Source: Cyanobacterium sp. HL-69 (GTDB lineage Bacteria; Cyanobacteriota; Cyanobacteriia; Cyanobacteriales; Cyanobacteriaceae). From it: DNA of 64,000 bases. The stretch covers positions 806,001 to 870,000 of the forward strand of contig CP024912.1 in assembly GCA_002813895.1 (NCBI GenBank), written 5' to 3'. The translations under genes and the position numbers were made by a program. Below, in pieces: positions 9,616-20,704 of the stretch. Within the stretch, counting starts at the first letter, position 1. Every line of letters starts with the position of its first letter. Below the pieces are notes generated by a model. That model searched no databases. It saw only the letters and a list, made by a program, of their open reading frames with translations, and was not told where the DNA came from.

Positions 9616-11412
9616 ATGAAAATATTAAACGTACAAGATTTAGAAGTAACATTTTTTGACGATAACCATAACCCCTCCACCGCCGTCAACGGAATAAACT
9701 TTGAACTAGACGCAGGAAAAACCCTTGGCATAGTAGGGGAGTCAGGCTCAGGAAAATCCGTTACCTCCCTGGCTATCATGGGCTTAATGGCAGGTAACGG
9801 TAAAACCCAAGGACAAATCTGGTATCAAGATAATATCGAATCATCCCCCATCGACTTACAAAGCCTCAACGAAGAAGCCAGAAGAGAATATCGAGGGGGT
9901 AAAATAGCCATGATTTTCCAAGAACCCATGAGTTCTCTAAATCCCTTATATAACATTGGTTTTCAGATTACCGAAGCCATACTACAACATCAGAAAATAT
10001 CAGAAAGTGAAGCCCGAAGACAAGCCATCAGCGTTTTACAAGAAGTAAAATTATTGCCTAATGATGACATCCTTACCCAAGATTTTTATAAAGAAACAAA
10101 AAGCCCTAATCCCAATGAGAAAGAAGTAACTAAATACATCAACGAGCGAAAAAGAGAAATTCTCAAACGCTACCCCCACGAAATGAGCGGAGGACAACTG
10201 CAAAGGGTAATGATTGCCATGGCAATTTCCTGTAATCCTCGTCTCCTCATTGCCGATGAGCCTACCACAGCCCTTGATGTCACCGTACAGGCCACCATTT
10301 TAGAACTTTTGAAAGAATTAGCGCGAAGCCGTCAGATGTCAGTCATTTTCATCACCCATGACTTATCAGTGGTGGCAAACATAGCTGATTTTTTGGCGGT
10401 GATGTACCATGGTAAGGTTTTGGAATATGGCGAAACCCAAGAGGTGTTATTAAATCCCCAAAGCTCCTACACAAAAGGTTTACTGGCCTGTCGCCCTCGA
10501 TTGGATGACCATAGGGAGTATTTACCCACGGTGGCTTCTTTGATGGTCAATGATGGTCATATTTCCGAAGTCGATTTACCTCCAAAAAAGGTGAAATTGG
10601 ATCAACCTTTGATTGCGGTGGAAAATTTAATAGTTGGTTTTCGTAAACCTGGTATTTTTTCTTGGGGCATTAAACCTGCGGATTATTTTTGGGCGGTGGA
10701 TGATGTGAGTTTTCAAGTTTTTGCAGGAGAAACATTGGGTTTAGTCGGGGAATCTGGTTGTGGGAAGTCCACCTTGGCAAGAACTTTGTTACGGTTAATT
10801 AATCCTATTTCGGGCAAAATTGACTTTTTGGGGCAGGATTTAGCCAAATACAAGAAAAATGATCCTCTTTTACGCAAGTTACGCCGAGAATTACAAATTG
10901 TCTTCCAAAATCCCTATAATTCCCTTAACCCTCGCATGAGTATTGGTAAAACCATTATTGAACCCATGGAAATCCATAAAATGGGGGGCAATAGTCGTAA
11001 ACGCAAGGAAAGGGTTTCTTATTTACTCGAAAGGGTTGGTTTATCCCCTGATTGGTTTAATCGTTATCCCCATGAGTTGTCGGGGGGGCAAAGGCAAAGG
11101 GTATGTATTGCTAAGGCGTTGGCGCTTAATCCTCAGTTAATTATCTGTGATGAGTCGGTGTCGGCTTTGGATGTTTCTATTCAGGCACAGGTGTTAAATT
11201 TGCTTAAGGAGTTGCAACGGGATTTTGGTCTAACCTATATTTTTATTTCCCATGATTTGAGTGTGGTTAAGTTTATGAGCGATCGCATCATGGTCATGAA
11301 TAGGGGTAAGATTGAGGAAATTGCCACCACAGAACAAATTATTAATCATCCTCAACGGGATTACACTAAAAAGTTGATTGCCTCTATCCCTAAGTTTCCT
11401 ACCTTAGCTTAA
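9616..11412 (+). CDS. Duplicated-NBD ABC transporter ATPase, dipeptide/oligopeptide (Dpp/Opp/YejF) type
   Basis: Two complete nucleotide-binding domains in one chain, as in YejF and GsiA. NBD1 has Walker A GESGSGKS (about 41-48), signature MSGGQLQRV and Walker B LLIADEPTTALD. NBD2 has Walker A GESGCGKS (about 378-385), signature LSGGQRQRV and LIICDESVSALD. Each is followed by the Opp/Dpp-type C-terminal linker (NPQSSYTKGLLACRP; HPQRDYTKKLIASIP). It should power uptake of peptides or similar solutes with permeases and a binding protein encoded elsewhere; none are in this window. It starts 15 bp after the efflux adaptor, so co-transcription is likely, but functional coupling is not established. 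In NBD2 the usual Pro after Walker B Glu is Ser. Confidence 0.93.
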   Translation: MKILNVQDLEVTFFDDNHNPSTAVNGINFELDAGKTLGIVGESGSGKSVTSLAIMGLMAGNGKTQGQIWYQDNIESSPIDLQSLNEEARREYRGGKIAMIFQEPMSSLNPLYNIGFQITEAILQHQKISESEARRQAISVLQEVKLLPNDDILTQDFYKETKSPNPNEKEVTKYINERKREILKRYPHEMSGGQLQRVMIAMAISCNPRLLIADEPTTALDVTVQATILELLKELARSRQMSVIFITHDLSVVANIADFLAVMYHGKVLEYGETQEVLLNPQSSYTKGLLACRPRLDDHREYLPTVASLMVNDGHISEVDLPPKKVKLDQPLIAVENLIVGFRKPGIFSWGIKPADYFWAVDDVSFQVFAGETLGLVGESGCGKSTLARTLLRLINPISGKIDFLGQDLAKYKKNDPLLRKLRRELQIVFQNPYNSLNPRMSIGKTIIEPMEIHKMGGNSRKRKERVSYLLERVGLSPDWFNRYPHELSGGQRQRVCIAKALALNPQLIICDESVSALDVSIQAQVLNLLKELQRDFGLTYIFISHDLSVVKFMSDRIMVMNRGKIEEIATTEQIINHPQRDYTKKLIASIPKFPTLA

Positions 11413-11440
11413 TTAATGATGTTAGTATTATTAATTGTAA

Positions 11441-11468
11441 ATTGCCCATTGCCCATTGCCCATTGCCC
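11441..11468. repeat. Heptamer tandem repeat (ATTGCCC)x4
   Basis: Four perfect copies of ATTGCCC between the ABC ATPase and the uracil-DNA-glycosylase gene. Short tandem heptamers of this sort are common in cyanobacterial intergenic DNA. The array ends 16 bp before the next start codon. Confidence 0.95.
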
Positions 11469-11484
11469 ATTAATATAATATCCC

Positions 11485-12165
11485 ATGTCAAATTTGGAAG
11501 AACTAATCAACGCCATTCAGACAGAAGCCCAAAGTGCTGATTTTCCCTTGGATGTACCCGTATATGAATCCGCAAAAAAAGACCCCACAAAACCCATTCT
11601 CTATTACGGAAATCTTAAAAGTAATGTTTGCTTTTTTGGACGGGATTTAGGGCGTGATGAAGTCATGGCAGGACAACCATTAATCGGGGCTTCTGGTACA
11701 TTAGTTCGCCAAGGCTTTTATCGAGCCATATACAAAGAAAATACCAGTGATAGGGATAAATTAATGGCTGTGTGCGATCGCCTCTTATTGACTAATACAG
11801 TACCCTACAAACCCCCTGAAAACAAAGCCTACGGAGTGAGAGTCAAAAAAAGATTTCGTCCCTTTGTAGAACAACTACTAACTATCCATTGGCAAGGAAA
11901 TCATATTATCACCCTCGGCACAGAAGCATTTAAATGGTTTGAACCCTACACCGATAAAGAAACATTTAATCAATTTTGGGCAGACAAAGACAATCGTTAT
12001 CACCAGAGCATCGAAGTTAATTTAACATCCATAGATAACCAAGGAAATACTGTTCATAAAAAAACTCTCATTTCCCCTCTGCCCCATCCCTCCCCTCTTA
12101 ATCAACGTTACTATCGATTATTTCCCGGAATGTTACAAGCAAGATTAGCCAGCCTAGAATTTTAA
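11485..12165 (+). CDS. Uracil-DNA glycosylase superfamily protein
   Basis: The protein has the UDG-superfamily layout: a water-activating loop region FFGRDLGRDEVMAGQPLIGASG (about 50-72), VCDRLLLTNTVPYKPPENKAYG in the middle, HIITLGTEAFKWF, and a C-terminal base-flipping/leucine-loop motif LPHPSPLNQRYYRLFPGML. The canonical family-1 GQDPYH is absent, so it belongs to one of the divergent (family 4/5 or single-domain) groups. Uracil excision and base-excision repair are the expected role but the substrate is not proven. It is a single gene after the heptamer repeat, with a 293-bp gap before the first photoreceptor. Confidence 0.82.
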   Translation: MSNLEELINAIQTEAQSADFPLDVPVYESAKKDPTKPILYYGNLKSNVCFFGRDLGRDEVMAGQPLIGASGTLVRQGFYRAIYKENTSDRDKLMAVCDRLLLTNTVPYKPPENKAYGVRVKKRFRPFVEQLLTIHWQGNHIITLGTEAFKWFEPYTDKETFNQFWADKDNRYHQSIEVNLTSIDNQGNTVHKKTLISPLPHPSPLNQRYYRLFPGMLQARLASLEF

Positions 12166-12458
12166 TAAAATTATTGTAAATGTTTATTAATTTCCTAGAG
12201 ACCACATAAATATTGTCACAATGTGAAAATAATAGCTCATAATAGTAACTGTAACAGTATTTATAAAAATGATTTAGTTAATGAATCAGAATTTATGTGA
12301 AATGAAAATCTCACCTATAATTTCTGAAAATAGTCAAAGTCATAACACTGTGACCTAATTCATTAACAATAACATTCCCCATTCTTATTAATCATCACAG
12401 AATTAATAAGCAAATATATCTATAAAAAATTCCAAGAGCAGAACAAGAGGCAGATTAA

Positions 12459-15400
12459 ATGACTCAGATTACCCCTAAACCAACTCATACCCCCACAGAT
12501 GACAACGTCCCCAACAGTCTAAGCAACGGTAATAACTCCCCAGAGACGAACCCATCGAAAACAGTAATCACCAAATCAGAGAATGGTTTAGCAAACTGGT
12601 GGTACAAGCAAAATCTCAAAAATAAAGCCACCATTACCGCAATTTTGATGGGAGTAATACCATCCATCGTAGTAGGTGCAGTGGGATATGTTTCTACCAA
12701 CACTCAATTTAGAAATGAAATTGACACCCAAATCCAACAAAGCGCCCAAAGTGTCAGCAGAGAGATTCAAACATACTTAACCAATCGCTACGACAACATC
12801 AGAAGTATCAGTGAATCAGATGTACTTACCGTCGAAGAATTAAGAGGTGTACCCGTCACCGAAGCAGACAAACAAGCATTTTTAAATCGTTATCTGGAAA
12901 TCTATCCTGACTACAGTTTTGTAAATGTAGTGGAAGTAAACGGCACATCCAGTTTGGGTGGTGGACAAGTGAACCTGCCCAACCAGTTTACAGAATCCTA
13001 TTTTGAGCAAATAATTACAACCCAACAAGGGAATATTAGTCGTGTCAAAGAAATTGACGGTCAGAATTACATCTTAATAGGTTCCCCAATTTTTGACCAA
13101 ACCAATGAAATGGTAGGGGTGGTAGTAGGGGGTATTTCTGTTGAAAATATCAAAGAAAAATTTAGCTATATCGCCGAAAGTGGACAAGAATTTTTTATCG
13201 TTGACGAAGAAAATAATATCGTATTTTCTGAAGACTCCACCACCCTAGGGCAATCCATTGGGGATGTGATACCCCAAGCCCAAACCGTCCTTACACAAAC
13301 AGAAAACCCTGAGAATATTCCCGTCACAGACGGTGTGAGAAACGGGGAAGAAGTTTTGGTAGGTTTTCAAACTTGGCAACAACAAGATCAGATCTGGAAA
13401 ACCCTTGTCACCCTCGATAGTAGAACAGCTTTCGCCCATAAAAGTGCCTTACTAGGTTGGTTATTCGCAGGGGTAGTAATCACAGGGGCAGGGGTAAGTA
13501 TAGCCGCCCTATACCTAGCTAAAAAAGCCACAAGCCCCATCAAAGAAATTTCCGATGCAGTGAAACAAATTGGGGAAGGAGACTTAAATCAAGAAATACC
13601 CATACGTAGTGAAGATGAAATTGGTTTGTTAGCAGGAAATTTCAACGTAATGACCTCCCAATTGAGAGAATTAGTTCAAGATCAACAAATTTTTGCCAAT
13701 CAATCTAACCTCCTCAAAAACATTACCTTTGAAATGACCAAAGCCTTCGAGGTTAATGAAGTATTCTCCATTGCCGTTAGTGAAATTCGTAAAGCCCTCT
13801 CTGCCGACAGGGTAATTGTTTATAGTTTTGATGAAACTTGGGCGGGAACCATTGTATCAGAATCCGTTGATCCTCAATATCCCACCGCCTTTGGAGCAAG
13901 AATCCATGACCCTTGTTTTGAAGAAAAATATATCGATAAATATCTTAATGGCAGGGTTCAAGCCACCAATGATATTTATAAAGCAGGACTTACCGATTGT
14001 CACCTTAAACAGTTAGAACCCTTTTCGGTTAAAGCCAACCTTGTGGCTCCCATTGTGGTTCAAGGAAAACTATTAGGACTACTCATTGCCCACCAATGTT
14101 CTGCCCCCAGAAATTGGCGCTCCTACGAAATTGACTTCCTTACCCAAACAGCAACCCAAGTCGGTCCTGCCCTTGAGAGGGTAATGCTACTGGAAAATCA
14201 ACAGTTAGATAGTTACCTTTCCATGCAGCTAAAAGATATTAGTTTCAAAATTGCTGAGTCTTTGACCAAAGATAAAGTATTTGATGTAGCTACCACTGAA
14301 ACTCGTGCGGCGTTGAGGGCGGACCGAGTTATCATTTATACTTTTGACCAAGACTGGAAGGGTACTATTATCGCTGAATCCGTTAATGCTGAATTTCCCA
14401 AGGCTCTCGGGGCGATGATCAAAGACCCTTGTTTTGCGGATAAATACGTTGATAAATATAAACAGGGCAGGGTTCAAGCGACCCCCAATATTTATACCGC
14501 AGGGTTAACAAAATGTCACATCGAACAGTTAGAACCCTTTGAGGTGAAAGCCAATCTTGTTACTCCCATCGTTGTGGAAGGGGAATTGTTAGGACTATTA
14601 ATTGCTCACCAATGTTCTGCCCCTAGAAATTGGACAGAGTCAGAATCTAGCTTTATTTCTCAGTTAGCTACTCAAATTGGTCCTGCCCTTGAAAGGGTAC
14701 AACTTTTAGATCGTCAGAAATTGGCAGAAAGTACCCAAAGACAGCAAAAAGAAACTATCCAACAACGGGCTTTAGAATTGTTGATGCAGGTAGATCCCGT
14801 TTCTCAGGGGGATTTGACTATTCGAGCTACGGTGACAGAGGATGAAATTGGCACCATTGCCGACTCGTACAACGCCACCATCGAAAGTTTGAGAAAACTG
14901 GTAACTCAGGTACAAGGAGGCTCCCATGCGGTAACGGAAATTGTAACCGAACAAGAAGAATTTATTGGTAACCTCGCCACGGAAATTGTCCGTCAGTCTG
15001 ATGATATTAATACGGCCCTTGAGCGTATTCAGTCTTTCTCCATGTCTGCCCGTCTGGTACTAGATAGTGCAGAACAAGCAGAACAAGCGGTGCAACAGTC
15101 TAACCGTAGTGTGGAAGAAGGGGAAATGGCAATGAATCGTACGGTAGATGGTATCCTCGCCATCCGAGAAACCGTGGCGGAAACCGCTAAGAAGGTAAAA
15201 CGATTAGGGGAATCAACTCAGAAAATTTCTAAGGTTGTTAACTTAATTAGTAGTTTTGCGGATCAAACTAACCTACTGGCCCTTAATGCTTCCATTGAGG
15301 CAGCCCATGCGGGGGAAGAAGGACGAGGTTTTGCGGTGGTAGCCGAAGAGGTACGTTCTTTGGCCCGTCAGTCGGCAGAAGCAACGGCGGACATTGAGAA

Positions 15401-15743
15401 GGTGGTGGCTGAAATTCAACAGGAAACCAATGAGGTGGTAAAAGCCATGGAAACTGGTACAGAGCAGGTGGTAGAGGGTACAAGGTTGGTGGAGGAAACT
15501 CGTTCTTCTTTGACTCAGATTACGGCGGCTTCTGCCCAGATTAACCAGTTGGTAACGGCTATTTCAGCGGCAGCGGCGGAACAGTCTCAGACTTCGGAGG
15601 AAATTACAGAAACCATGGCGGATGTGGCTTCCATTGCTTCGGAAACCTCCATGGCGGTGGATGATGTATCCCGTAAGTTCCGTAAACTTCTTAAGGTATC
15701 CGAAAACTTACAGATGAGTGTCAGTAAGTTCAAAGTTGACTAA
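12459..15743 (+). CDS. Phototaxis-type chemoreceptor with two DXCF cyanobacteriochrome GAF domains (PixJ/TaxD-like)
   Basis: Membrane chemoreceptor of 1094 aa. Order: TM1 (about 58-80), an extracytoplasmic Cache-like sensor (about 85-325), TM2 (about 330-352), HAMP, GAF1, GAF2, a second HAMP-like module ([18 protein letters not shown]), and an MCP signalling domain. Both GAFs carry a DXCF motif plus the canonical bilin Cys-His: Cys486 with Cys514-His515, and Cys658 with Cys686-His687. That is the signature of DXCF cyanobacteriochromes, which typically sense blue/green or similar light through phycocyanobilin/phycoviolobilin. The signalling tip reads [19 protein letters not shown], with His950 where most receptors have Arg. 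The light colour is unknown. No cheA/cheW lies nearby; output must go to che/pix proteins encoded elsewhere. Confidence 0.93.
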   Translation: MTQITPKPTHTPTDDNVPNSLSNGNNSPETNPSKTVITKSENGLANWWYKQNLKNKATITAILMGVIPSIVVGAVGYVSTNTQFRNEIDTQIQQSAQSVSREIQTYLTNRYDNIRSISESDVLTVEELRGVPVTEADKQAFLNRYLEIYPDYSFVNVVEVNGTSSLGGGQVNLPNQFTESYFEQIITTQQGNISRVKEIDGQNYILIGSPIFDQTNEMVGVVVGGISVENIKEKFSYIAESGQEFFIVDEENNIVFSEDSTTLGQSIGDVIPQAQTVLTQTENPENIPVTDGVRNGEEVLVGFQTWQQQDQIWKTLVTLDSRTAFAHKSALLGWLFAGVVITGAGVSIAALYLAKKATSPIKEISDAVKQIGEGDLNQEIPIRSEDEIGLLAGNFNVMTSQLRELVQDQQIFANQSNLLKNITFEMTKAFEVNEVFSIAVSEIRKALSADRVIVYSFDETWAGTIVSESVDPQYPTAFGARIHDPCFEEKYIDKYLNGRVQATNDIYKAGLTDCHLKQLEPFSVKANLVAPIVVQGKLLGLLIAHQCSAPRNWRSYEIDFLTQTATQVGPALERVMLLENQQLDSYLSMQLKDISFKIAESLTKDKVFDVATTETRAALRADRVIIYTFDQDWKGTIIAESVNAEFPKALGAMIKDPCFADKYVDKYKQGRVQATPNIYTAGLTKCHIEQLEPFEVKANLVTPIVVEGELLGLLIAHQCSAPRNWTESESSFISQLATQIGPALERVQLLDRQKLAESTQRQQKETIQQRALELLMQVDPVSQGDLTIRATVTEDEIGTIADSYNATIESLRKLVTQVQGGSHAVTEIVTEQEEFIGNLATEIVRQSDDINTALERIQSFSMSARLVLDSAEQAEQAVQQSNRSVEEGEMAMNRTVDGILAIRETVAETAKKVKRLGESTQKISKVVNLISSFADQTNLLALNASIEAAHAGEEGRGFAVVAEEVRSLARQSAEATADIEKVVAEIQQETNEVVKAMETGTEQVVEGTRLVEETRSSLTQITAASAQINQLVTAISAAAAEQSQTSEEITETMADVASIASETSMAVDDVSRKFRKLLKVSENLQMSVSKFKVD

Positions 15744-15822
15744 TGGCTTCCTGGGGGAAAGTTTTTCTCTTTCCCTTCCCTAATTCTCTTTTATTGATTT
15801 ATCCCCTACTTTCTTATTAACC

Positions 15823-18800
15823 ATGACTCAAACACCCCAAAGACCACAAATCAACATTGATAATTTTGCACCGAACCATAAAACTCGTTTGGTAATGAAT
15901 GTTCCTCCTGAACCCCGTCAAGAGGCAAAAACCGTTAAAAAAGAATCTTCCCCTTTGGTGCAGTGGTTTTATGATCTTCCTTTGCGTCGCAAACAATTAT
16001 TAGTATTGTTGAGCGCCCAAACCGTGGCGATCGCCTCTTTGGTGGGGGTTAGTGTAACCCAAGTTATTACGGGGGGACGGGCGCAATTAGTTAACCAATC
16101 CATCTCGGAGCTAGAAGCATCGAAAATTAACTACAACATTAAAGTTAATCAAATGGGTTTTGGTTTTCGGGGACAATCGGATAATACGGCGGTTATTCAA
16201 GGGGCGATCGCAGGGAGCAATATTAGCCCAGAAAATAAAGCCATCGTTCGACAAATTCTTGCCAACGAAATTACCGCCCGTAACATTGAGTATGCAACCC
16301 TAGTAGGGGTAGATCGGCGTATCATCGTCAATGCTAATAGCGATCGCACAGGGGAAATATTCGATCCCAATGGATTGGTCAGTAGAGTTATCGAAAACCC
16401 AGAACAAATTAAAATCAGTGAATTAGTATCATGGGAAGACCTTGAAAGGGAAAATCCTCCCAACCTAGGACTATTCGAGCCTAACAGCCCTGCGCTGATT
16501 CGTTATACCTTCACCCCCGTATTTGCCCTCAACAGCGATCAAGTGGTTGGTGTACTGGTGTCAGGGGATGTTATCAATGGTAAATATACCGTGGTAGAAG
16601 ACACTGTAAACTTATTCAGTGGCGGTTATGCCAGTATTTATAAACTCCTTGGGGAAGGGGAATTTCGTGTGGCCAGTTCTCTATTGGGTAGAGAAGACAC
16701 TAGGGAACAAGACGTTTCCATGGAGGATAATGCCGTTCTCCAACAAGCCCTCAGAGATCCAGATCAAATCGCATCCGGTCGTACTTCCATTGATGGGGAA
16801 ATTCATACGGTTACCGCCGAAGTTCTCCGTAACAGTTTAGGAGATTCCATCGCTATTATCGTTCGTGGTACCCCAGAAAGAGAGCTAAACTCCATTTTAA
16901 GGAACAGCGTTACTTTCCAAATTCAGGTGGCCATTGGGGTAATTTTATTTAGTCTCTTATTAATCATCATTCTCGGCAAGACCATTGCCCAGAGAGTAGA
17001 AGCATTACAAGGCACCACCGAAAAATTTATGGCGGGGGATTACAACATCCAAGCCCAAATATTAGGGGATGATGAAATTGGCAAACTAGCCAGAACCTTT
17101 AACGAACTAGCCACCAACATTGTCCAAAACGAAGGGATGCTACTACTCGACAACGAAAAAGGCGGACTACTCCAAGAAATTACGGGTTCTCGTACCCTTG
17201 ACGAAGATGATGTAAACCAAGTATTTGATAAAGCCCTCAGAAGAGCAAAAAGAATTCTTCGGGTAGATCGCCTCGTTATCTATCGCTTTAAATCCGATTG
17301 GAGTGGTTATATTTCCAACGAAGCAGGAGATCCGAGATTTCCTAGCGCCCTAGAAGAAGATATTAATGATCCCTGTATTCCCCTGGAACTAAGACAAGCC
17401 TATATAAATGGTCGAATAGTTCCCACCACTGATGTTTATAATGCAGGGTTTGCTCCTGAACATGAAGCCCTCATGTACCGCCTACAAATTAAATCTAACT
17501 TAGTAGTGCCCATTATCAGTCAAGGAAAATTATTTGCCCTTTTTATTGCCCACCATTGTGAAAATCAACATACTTGGGGAGAAAAAGAAATTAGCTTTAT
17601 GGGTCAAATTGCCCTCCGTTTTGGGGTAATTTTGGACAGGGTAGGTTTGCTCAAAACCCAGATGATTGCTGCCCGTAGTGCAGAACAACTTAAGGAAATT
17701 ACCCTCGCCATTGCTTCAAAAACTAGCCGACAAGAACTTTTAAATCAAGTGGTTTCTGATGTTCGTTATGCCCTACAGTGCGATCGCACCATCGTCTATG
17801 AATTTGATGAAAACTGGCAGGGAACCATCATCGCCGAATCCGTGGGGGAAGAATATCCCAAAGCCATAGGAGCGGTCATTGCTGACCCTTGTTTTGCAGA
17901 TCGCTATGTGGAAAAATATCAACAGGGTAGAGTTCAAGCCACCCCCAATATTTATAAAGCGGGTTTAACAGACTGTCATCTGCAACAACTAAAACCCTTT
18001 GGAGTCATTGCCAACCTCGTCTCCCCCATCATCGTAGATCAAAAATTATTAGGACTATTAATCTGTCACCAGTGTTCTGGCCCCCGTGACTGGGAAGCAG
18101 GGGAAATTGAACTATTTAGCCAACTTTCCACCCAAGTGGGCTTAGGTTTAGAAAGAGTAAACCTTTTACAAGCTCAACAAATATCGGAACAAGAGCAAAG
18201 AGAGGCAAAAGAGTTATTACAAAAACGAGCCTTAGACCTCTTGATGCAGGTAGATCCAGTATCCGAAGGAGACTTGACCATTCGAGCCACGGTGACAGAA
18301 GACGAAATTGGTACCATTGCTGACTCTTACAATGCCACCATCGAAAGTTTACGGAAAATTGTATCTCAGGTACAAACCGCAGCCACCTCCGTAACCAAAA
18401 CCACCACCGTGAACGAAAATGATGTTAACGTTTTACAAGCGGAAATCAAAGAGCAGGTATTGAACATCACTCAGGCTTTGCAAACCGTTCAGGCCATGAG
18501 TAATTCTAGTACTCTTGTGGCTGAAAATGCGGAACAAGCAGAAGAAGTGCTACAAAGGGCGCAAGAAAGCGTGGAAATGGGAGAAGTCGCCATGAACCGT
18601 ACTGTTAAATCTATTATGGAAATTCGGACTACAGTACAACAAGCCACAAAACAGATGAAAAAATTAGGGGATACCACCCAAAATATTTCTACAGTGGTCG
18701 GTCTGATCGGTCGTTTTGCTGCTCAAACTCACCTTTTGGCTCTCAAAGCATCCATCGAGGCCGCCCGTGCAGGGGAACAAGGAACAGGGTTTGCGGTAAT

Positions 18801-19203
18801 TGCTGAGGAGGTCAGAACTTTAGCTAGTCAATCGGCTTCGGCAACGGCGGACATTGATAAACTGGTTACAGAGATTCTTTCGGAAACGAAGGTGGTAGTA
18901 ACGGCTATGGAACAGGGTAACGAGCAGGTGGTAGAGGGAAGTAAACTGGTGGAGGAAACCCGTCAAAGTTTAAACCAAATTACCGCAGCTACTTCTCAGA
19001 TTAATGAGCTGGTAGAGGCGATCGCCGAAGCCGCCTTTGAACAGTCGGAAAACTCTGAAGATGTAGGGATAAAAATGACTGATGTGGCAAGGGTTGCTCA
19101 GAAAACCACGGTATCTGTAACTAAGCTCTCTGACTCTTTCCGTCAATTGCTACAGGTTGCCCAAGAGTTGGAGTCTAACGTGGCTCAGTTTAAGGTAGGG
19201 TAG
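15823..19203 (+). CDS. Second phototaxis-type chemoreceptor, one intact and one degenerate cyanobacteriochrome GAF (PixJ-like)
   Basis: 1126 aa, same plan as its upstream neighbour: TM1 (about 65-85), extracytoplasmic sensor, TM2 (about 365-385), HAMP, GAF1, GAF2, a second HAMP-like module, MCP domain. GAF2 has DPCF (Cys690) and Cys718-His719, so it should bind bilin. GAF1 keeps DPC (Cys518) but has Glu546-His547 where the Cys-His pair should be, so it probably does not bind a canonical chromophore. A degenerate first GAF plus DXCF second GAF is the PixJ1/TaxD1 arrangement of Synechocystis. The second HAMP is almost identical to that of the neighbour, so the pair arose by duplication. The signalling tip deviates: [23 protein letters not shown] (His970, Lys975, Thr988). 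Gap to the previous gene is 79 bp, so co-transcription is likely. Confidence 0.92.
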   Translation: MTQTPQRPQINIDNFAPNHKTRLVMNVPPEPRQEAKTVKKESSPLVQWFYDLPLRRKQLLVLLSAQTVAIASLVGVSVTQVITGGRAQLVNQSISELEASKINYNIKVNQMGFGFRGQSDNTAVIQGAIAGSNISPENKAIVRQILANEITARNIEYATLVGVDRRIIVNANSDRTGEIFDPNGLVSRVIENPEQIKISELVSWEDLERENPPNLGLFEPNSPALIRYTFTPVFALNSDQVVGVLVSGDVINGKYTVVEDTVNLFSGGYASIYKLLGEGEFRVASSLLGREDTREQDVSMEDNAVLQQALRDPDQIASGRTSIDGEIHTVTAEVLRNSLGDSIAIIVRGTPERELNSILRNSVTFQIQVAIGVILFSLLLIIILGKTIAQRVEALQGTTEKFMAGDYNIQAQILGDDEIGKLARTFNELATNIVQNEGMLLLDNEKGGLLQEITGSRTLDEDDVNQVFDKALRRAKRILRVDRLVIYRFKSDWSGYISNEAGDPRFPSALEEDINDPCIPLELRQAYINGRIVPTTDVYNAGFAPEHEALMYRLQIKSNLVVPIISQGKLFALFIAHHCENQHTWGEKEISFMGQIALRFGVILDRVGLLKTQMIAARSAEQLKEITLAIASKTSRQELLNQVVSDVRYALQCDRTIVYEFDENWQGTIIAESVGEEYPKAIGAVIADPCFADRYVEKYQQGRVQATPNIYKAGLTDCHLQQLKPFGVIANLVSPIIVDQKLLGLLICHQCSGPRDWEAGEIELFSQLSTQVGLGLERVNLLQAQQISEQEQREAKELLQKRALDLLMQVDPVSEGDLTIRATVTEDEIGTIADSYNATIESLRKIVSQVQTAATSVTKTTTVNENDVNVLQAEIKEQVLNITQALQTVQAMSNSSTLVAENAEQAEEVLQRAQESVEMGEVAMNRTVKSIMEIRTTVQQATKQMKKLGDTTQNISTVVGLIGRFAAQTHLLALKASIEAARAGEQGTGFAVIAEEVRTLASQSASATADIDKLVTEILSETKVVVTAMEQGNEQVVEGSKLVEETRQSLNQITAATSQINELVEAIAEAAFEQSENSEDVGIKMTDVARVAQKTTVSVTKLSDSFRQLLQVAQELESNVAQFKVG

Positions 19204-19263
19204 TTAATTGATAATGGAGAATTGATAGTTGATGATGGACATAAATTTTTTATGAGTTCTTAA

Positions 19264-19283
19264 CAAGGGGTTTAAACCCCTTG
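19264..19283. repeat. Dispersed palindrome, copy 1
   Basis: Perfect 20-bp palindrome CAAGGGGTTTAAACCCCTTG, one of four in the window. It lies between the convergent second receptor and cyclophilin genes and could also act as a transcript-end hairpin. Confidence 0.9.
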
Positions 19284-19325
19284 CCCCTCTGATAGCTGAC
19301 ATCAGTTACCCTAAATCTTTGGGAA

Positions 19326-19339
19326 CGCACCATGGTGCG
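19326..19339. repeat. Perfect 14-bp palindrome CGCACCATGGTGCG
   Basis: Followed by CCCCTA, this resembles the GGGGCGCACCATGGTGCGCCCC-like palindromes scattered in cyanobacterial genomes. It lies just downstream of the cyclophilin stop codon and might form its transcript-end hairpin, though there is no T-run. Confidence 0.6.
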
Positions 19340-19349
19340 CCCCTATCAT

Positions 19350-20453
19350 CTATGCTTGGGGTTGAACTAAATTTTCAGCGCCCTCTATCACTTCAGCAGA
19401 AATAATCTTATCTTCTGGGGTAAGTTTTTCCAACACTTCGGCGCCATCGGTGACGTAAGCAAACACGGCAAATCTGCCGTCCATAAGGTTATAACCGGGG
19501 GGGGTGACTTCCGTGTCAAACTTGAAGAAGAAAAATTGAGATGAACCACCGTTGGGATCACTACTAGGACGGGCTAAAGCCACGGCACCGTAAGCATTAA
19601 ACGGCAGTACGGGTTCCGCTAGGTACATTCCCACATCCTCGGTGGTGAAGCCGTAAATAGGCTCAGATTCGCCCTTAACCAAAATTTCTAAGGGAATAGA
19701 GCGATATTTGTTGGTTTTAGGATCGATAAAGCCCACTTCTTCTCCTTCAGGATCTCCTGTTTGTATGACGTAGAAGTCTTCGGCACGAATAAAGGGAAGG
19801 TTATCGTAAAATTTTCTTTGTACCAAATCCACAAAGTTACCCCCCGTAACGGGAGCGCTATAGCCATCTACTTCCACCATTAAGTCTCCTTGGGTGCTGG
19901 TGATTTTTACTTTCGCTCTACCTTTGAGTTGGGGCAGGTTGGCATATTCTTGGGGTACTTCAAAGGGATATGCTCTCACCATGGCTTCTTCTATTTCGGT
20001 GACGTTTTCAAGGATTTTTTCCCTTGTGGCGAGAATATCATCTCTTTTTTGTCCTGCCACTAATTCTTGTAGGGCTTCTACATCTTCGATGATACTATCT
20101 ACTAATTCTCTGCTTCTTGCAGAAAACCCAGCAGGTACGTCCTTGGCAATGTCATCTCCATGGAGTCGGAGGGCAAAAGCAGCGTTTCTAACTTCTTTTT
20201 CTACTCTTTTCCAACGTTTTGATCTTAAATCTCTTTCTATTTTTTCGATGTTACTTTGAACTTCTCTGATTTCTTTGTTATCAATGGGTAGGGCATATCT
20301 TAAAATCGCCTCTGGATCTGTAATTGCATCCCCTTGGGCTAAAAATGCGTGGGCATTTTGCATCTTTGTGGGGGTAAAGGCGATCGCCATGGTAAATATT
20401 AATATCGTTGCAACGATTAGCTTACTTGTACGTTGCCACCAATTAAGTTTCAT
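19350..20453 (-). CDS. Cyclophilin-type peptidyl-prolyl isomerase, CYP38/TLP40-like
   Basis: Secreted or lumenal cyclophilin of 367 aa. An N-terminal signal sequence (WWQRTSKLIVATILIFTMAIAF..AHA) precedes a helical domain (about 45-175) with the CYP38 features DPEAILRYALPIDNKEIREVQ and SKRWKRVEKEV. A divergent cyclophilin domain follows (about 180-360: TSTQGDLMVEVDGYSAPVTGGNFVDLVQRKFYD, GGSSQFFFFKFD). Plant CYP38/TLP40 and cyanobacterial homologues act in the thylakoid lumen in photosystem II assembly and have little isomerase activity. The neighbouring divergent HLIP gene fits a photoprotection context. Confidence 0.92.
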   Translation of the reverse strand: MKLNWWQRTSKLIVATILIFTMAIAFTPTKMQNAHAFLAQGDAITDPEAILRYALPIDNKEIREVQSNIEKIERDLRSKRWKRVEKEVRNAAFALRLHGDDIAKDVPAGFSARSRELVDSIIEDVEALQELVAGQKRDDILATREKILENVTEIEEAMVRAYPFEVPQEYANLPQLKGRAKVKITSTQGDLMVEVDGYSAPVTGGNFVDLVQRKFYDNLPFIRAEDFYVIQTGDPEGEEVGFIDPKTNKYRSIPLEILVKGESEPIYGFTTEDVGMYLAEPVLPFNAYGAVALARPSSDPNGGSSQFFFFKFDTEVTPPGYNLMDGRFAVFAYVTDGAEVLEKLTPEDKIISAEVIEGAENLVQPQA

Positions 20454-20704
20454 AATTACTAATTTTTTTTAAAACTGTTTAATGCCATTATTTCATAAAC
20501 AGTGAAGCTCAAACATTAACAATTGAAAATGAATCAGTTAGGGAACAAACACTTAAAATAGTTTTCTTGGTGGCTCAATGACTTACCTTACGGTCTTTTT
20601 TAAAAAAGAATGTAACAAAATGTTGCCAAGTTTGAAAATGTATGTTAAATTAATTATCAAGTAGTTGACTAAGACTGCAATTATAGATATATAGGAGATA
20701 CATC

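Noticed and set aside
15755-15775. GGGAAAG/CTTTCCC hairpin after the first receptor as a terminator
   Set aside because: Stem is short and lacks a following T-run; the 79-bp gap suggests read-through to the second receptor.
20611-20626. HLR1/RpaB-like site upstream of the HLIP gene
   Set aside because: Only one of two half-sites (TGTAAC) fits; the second is TGTTGC. Not strong enough to list as a feature.
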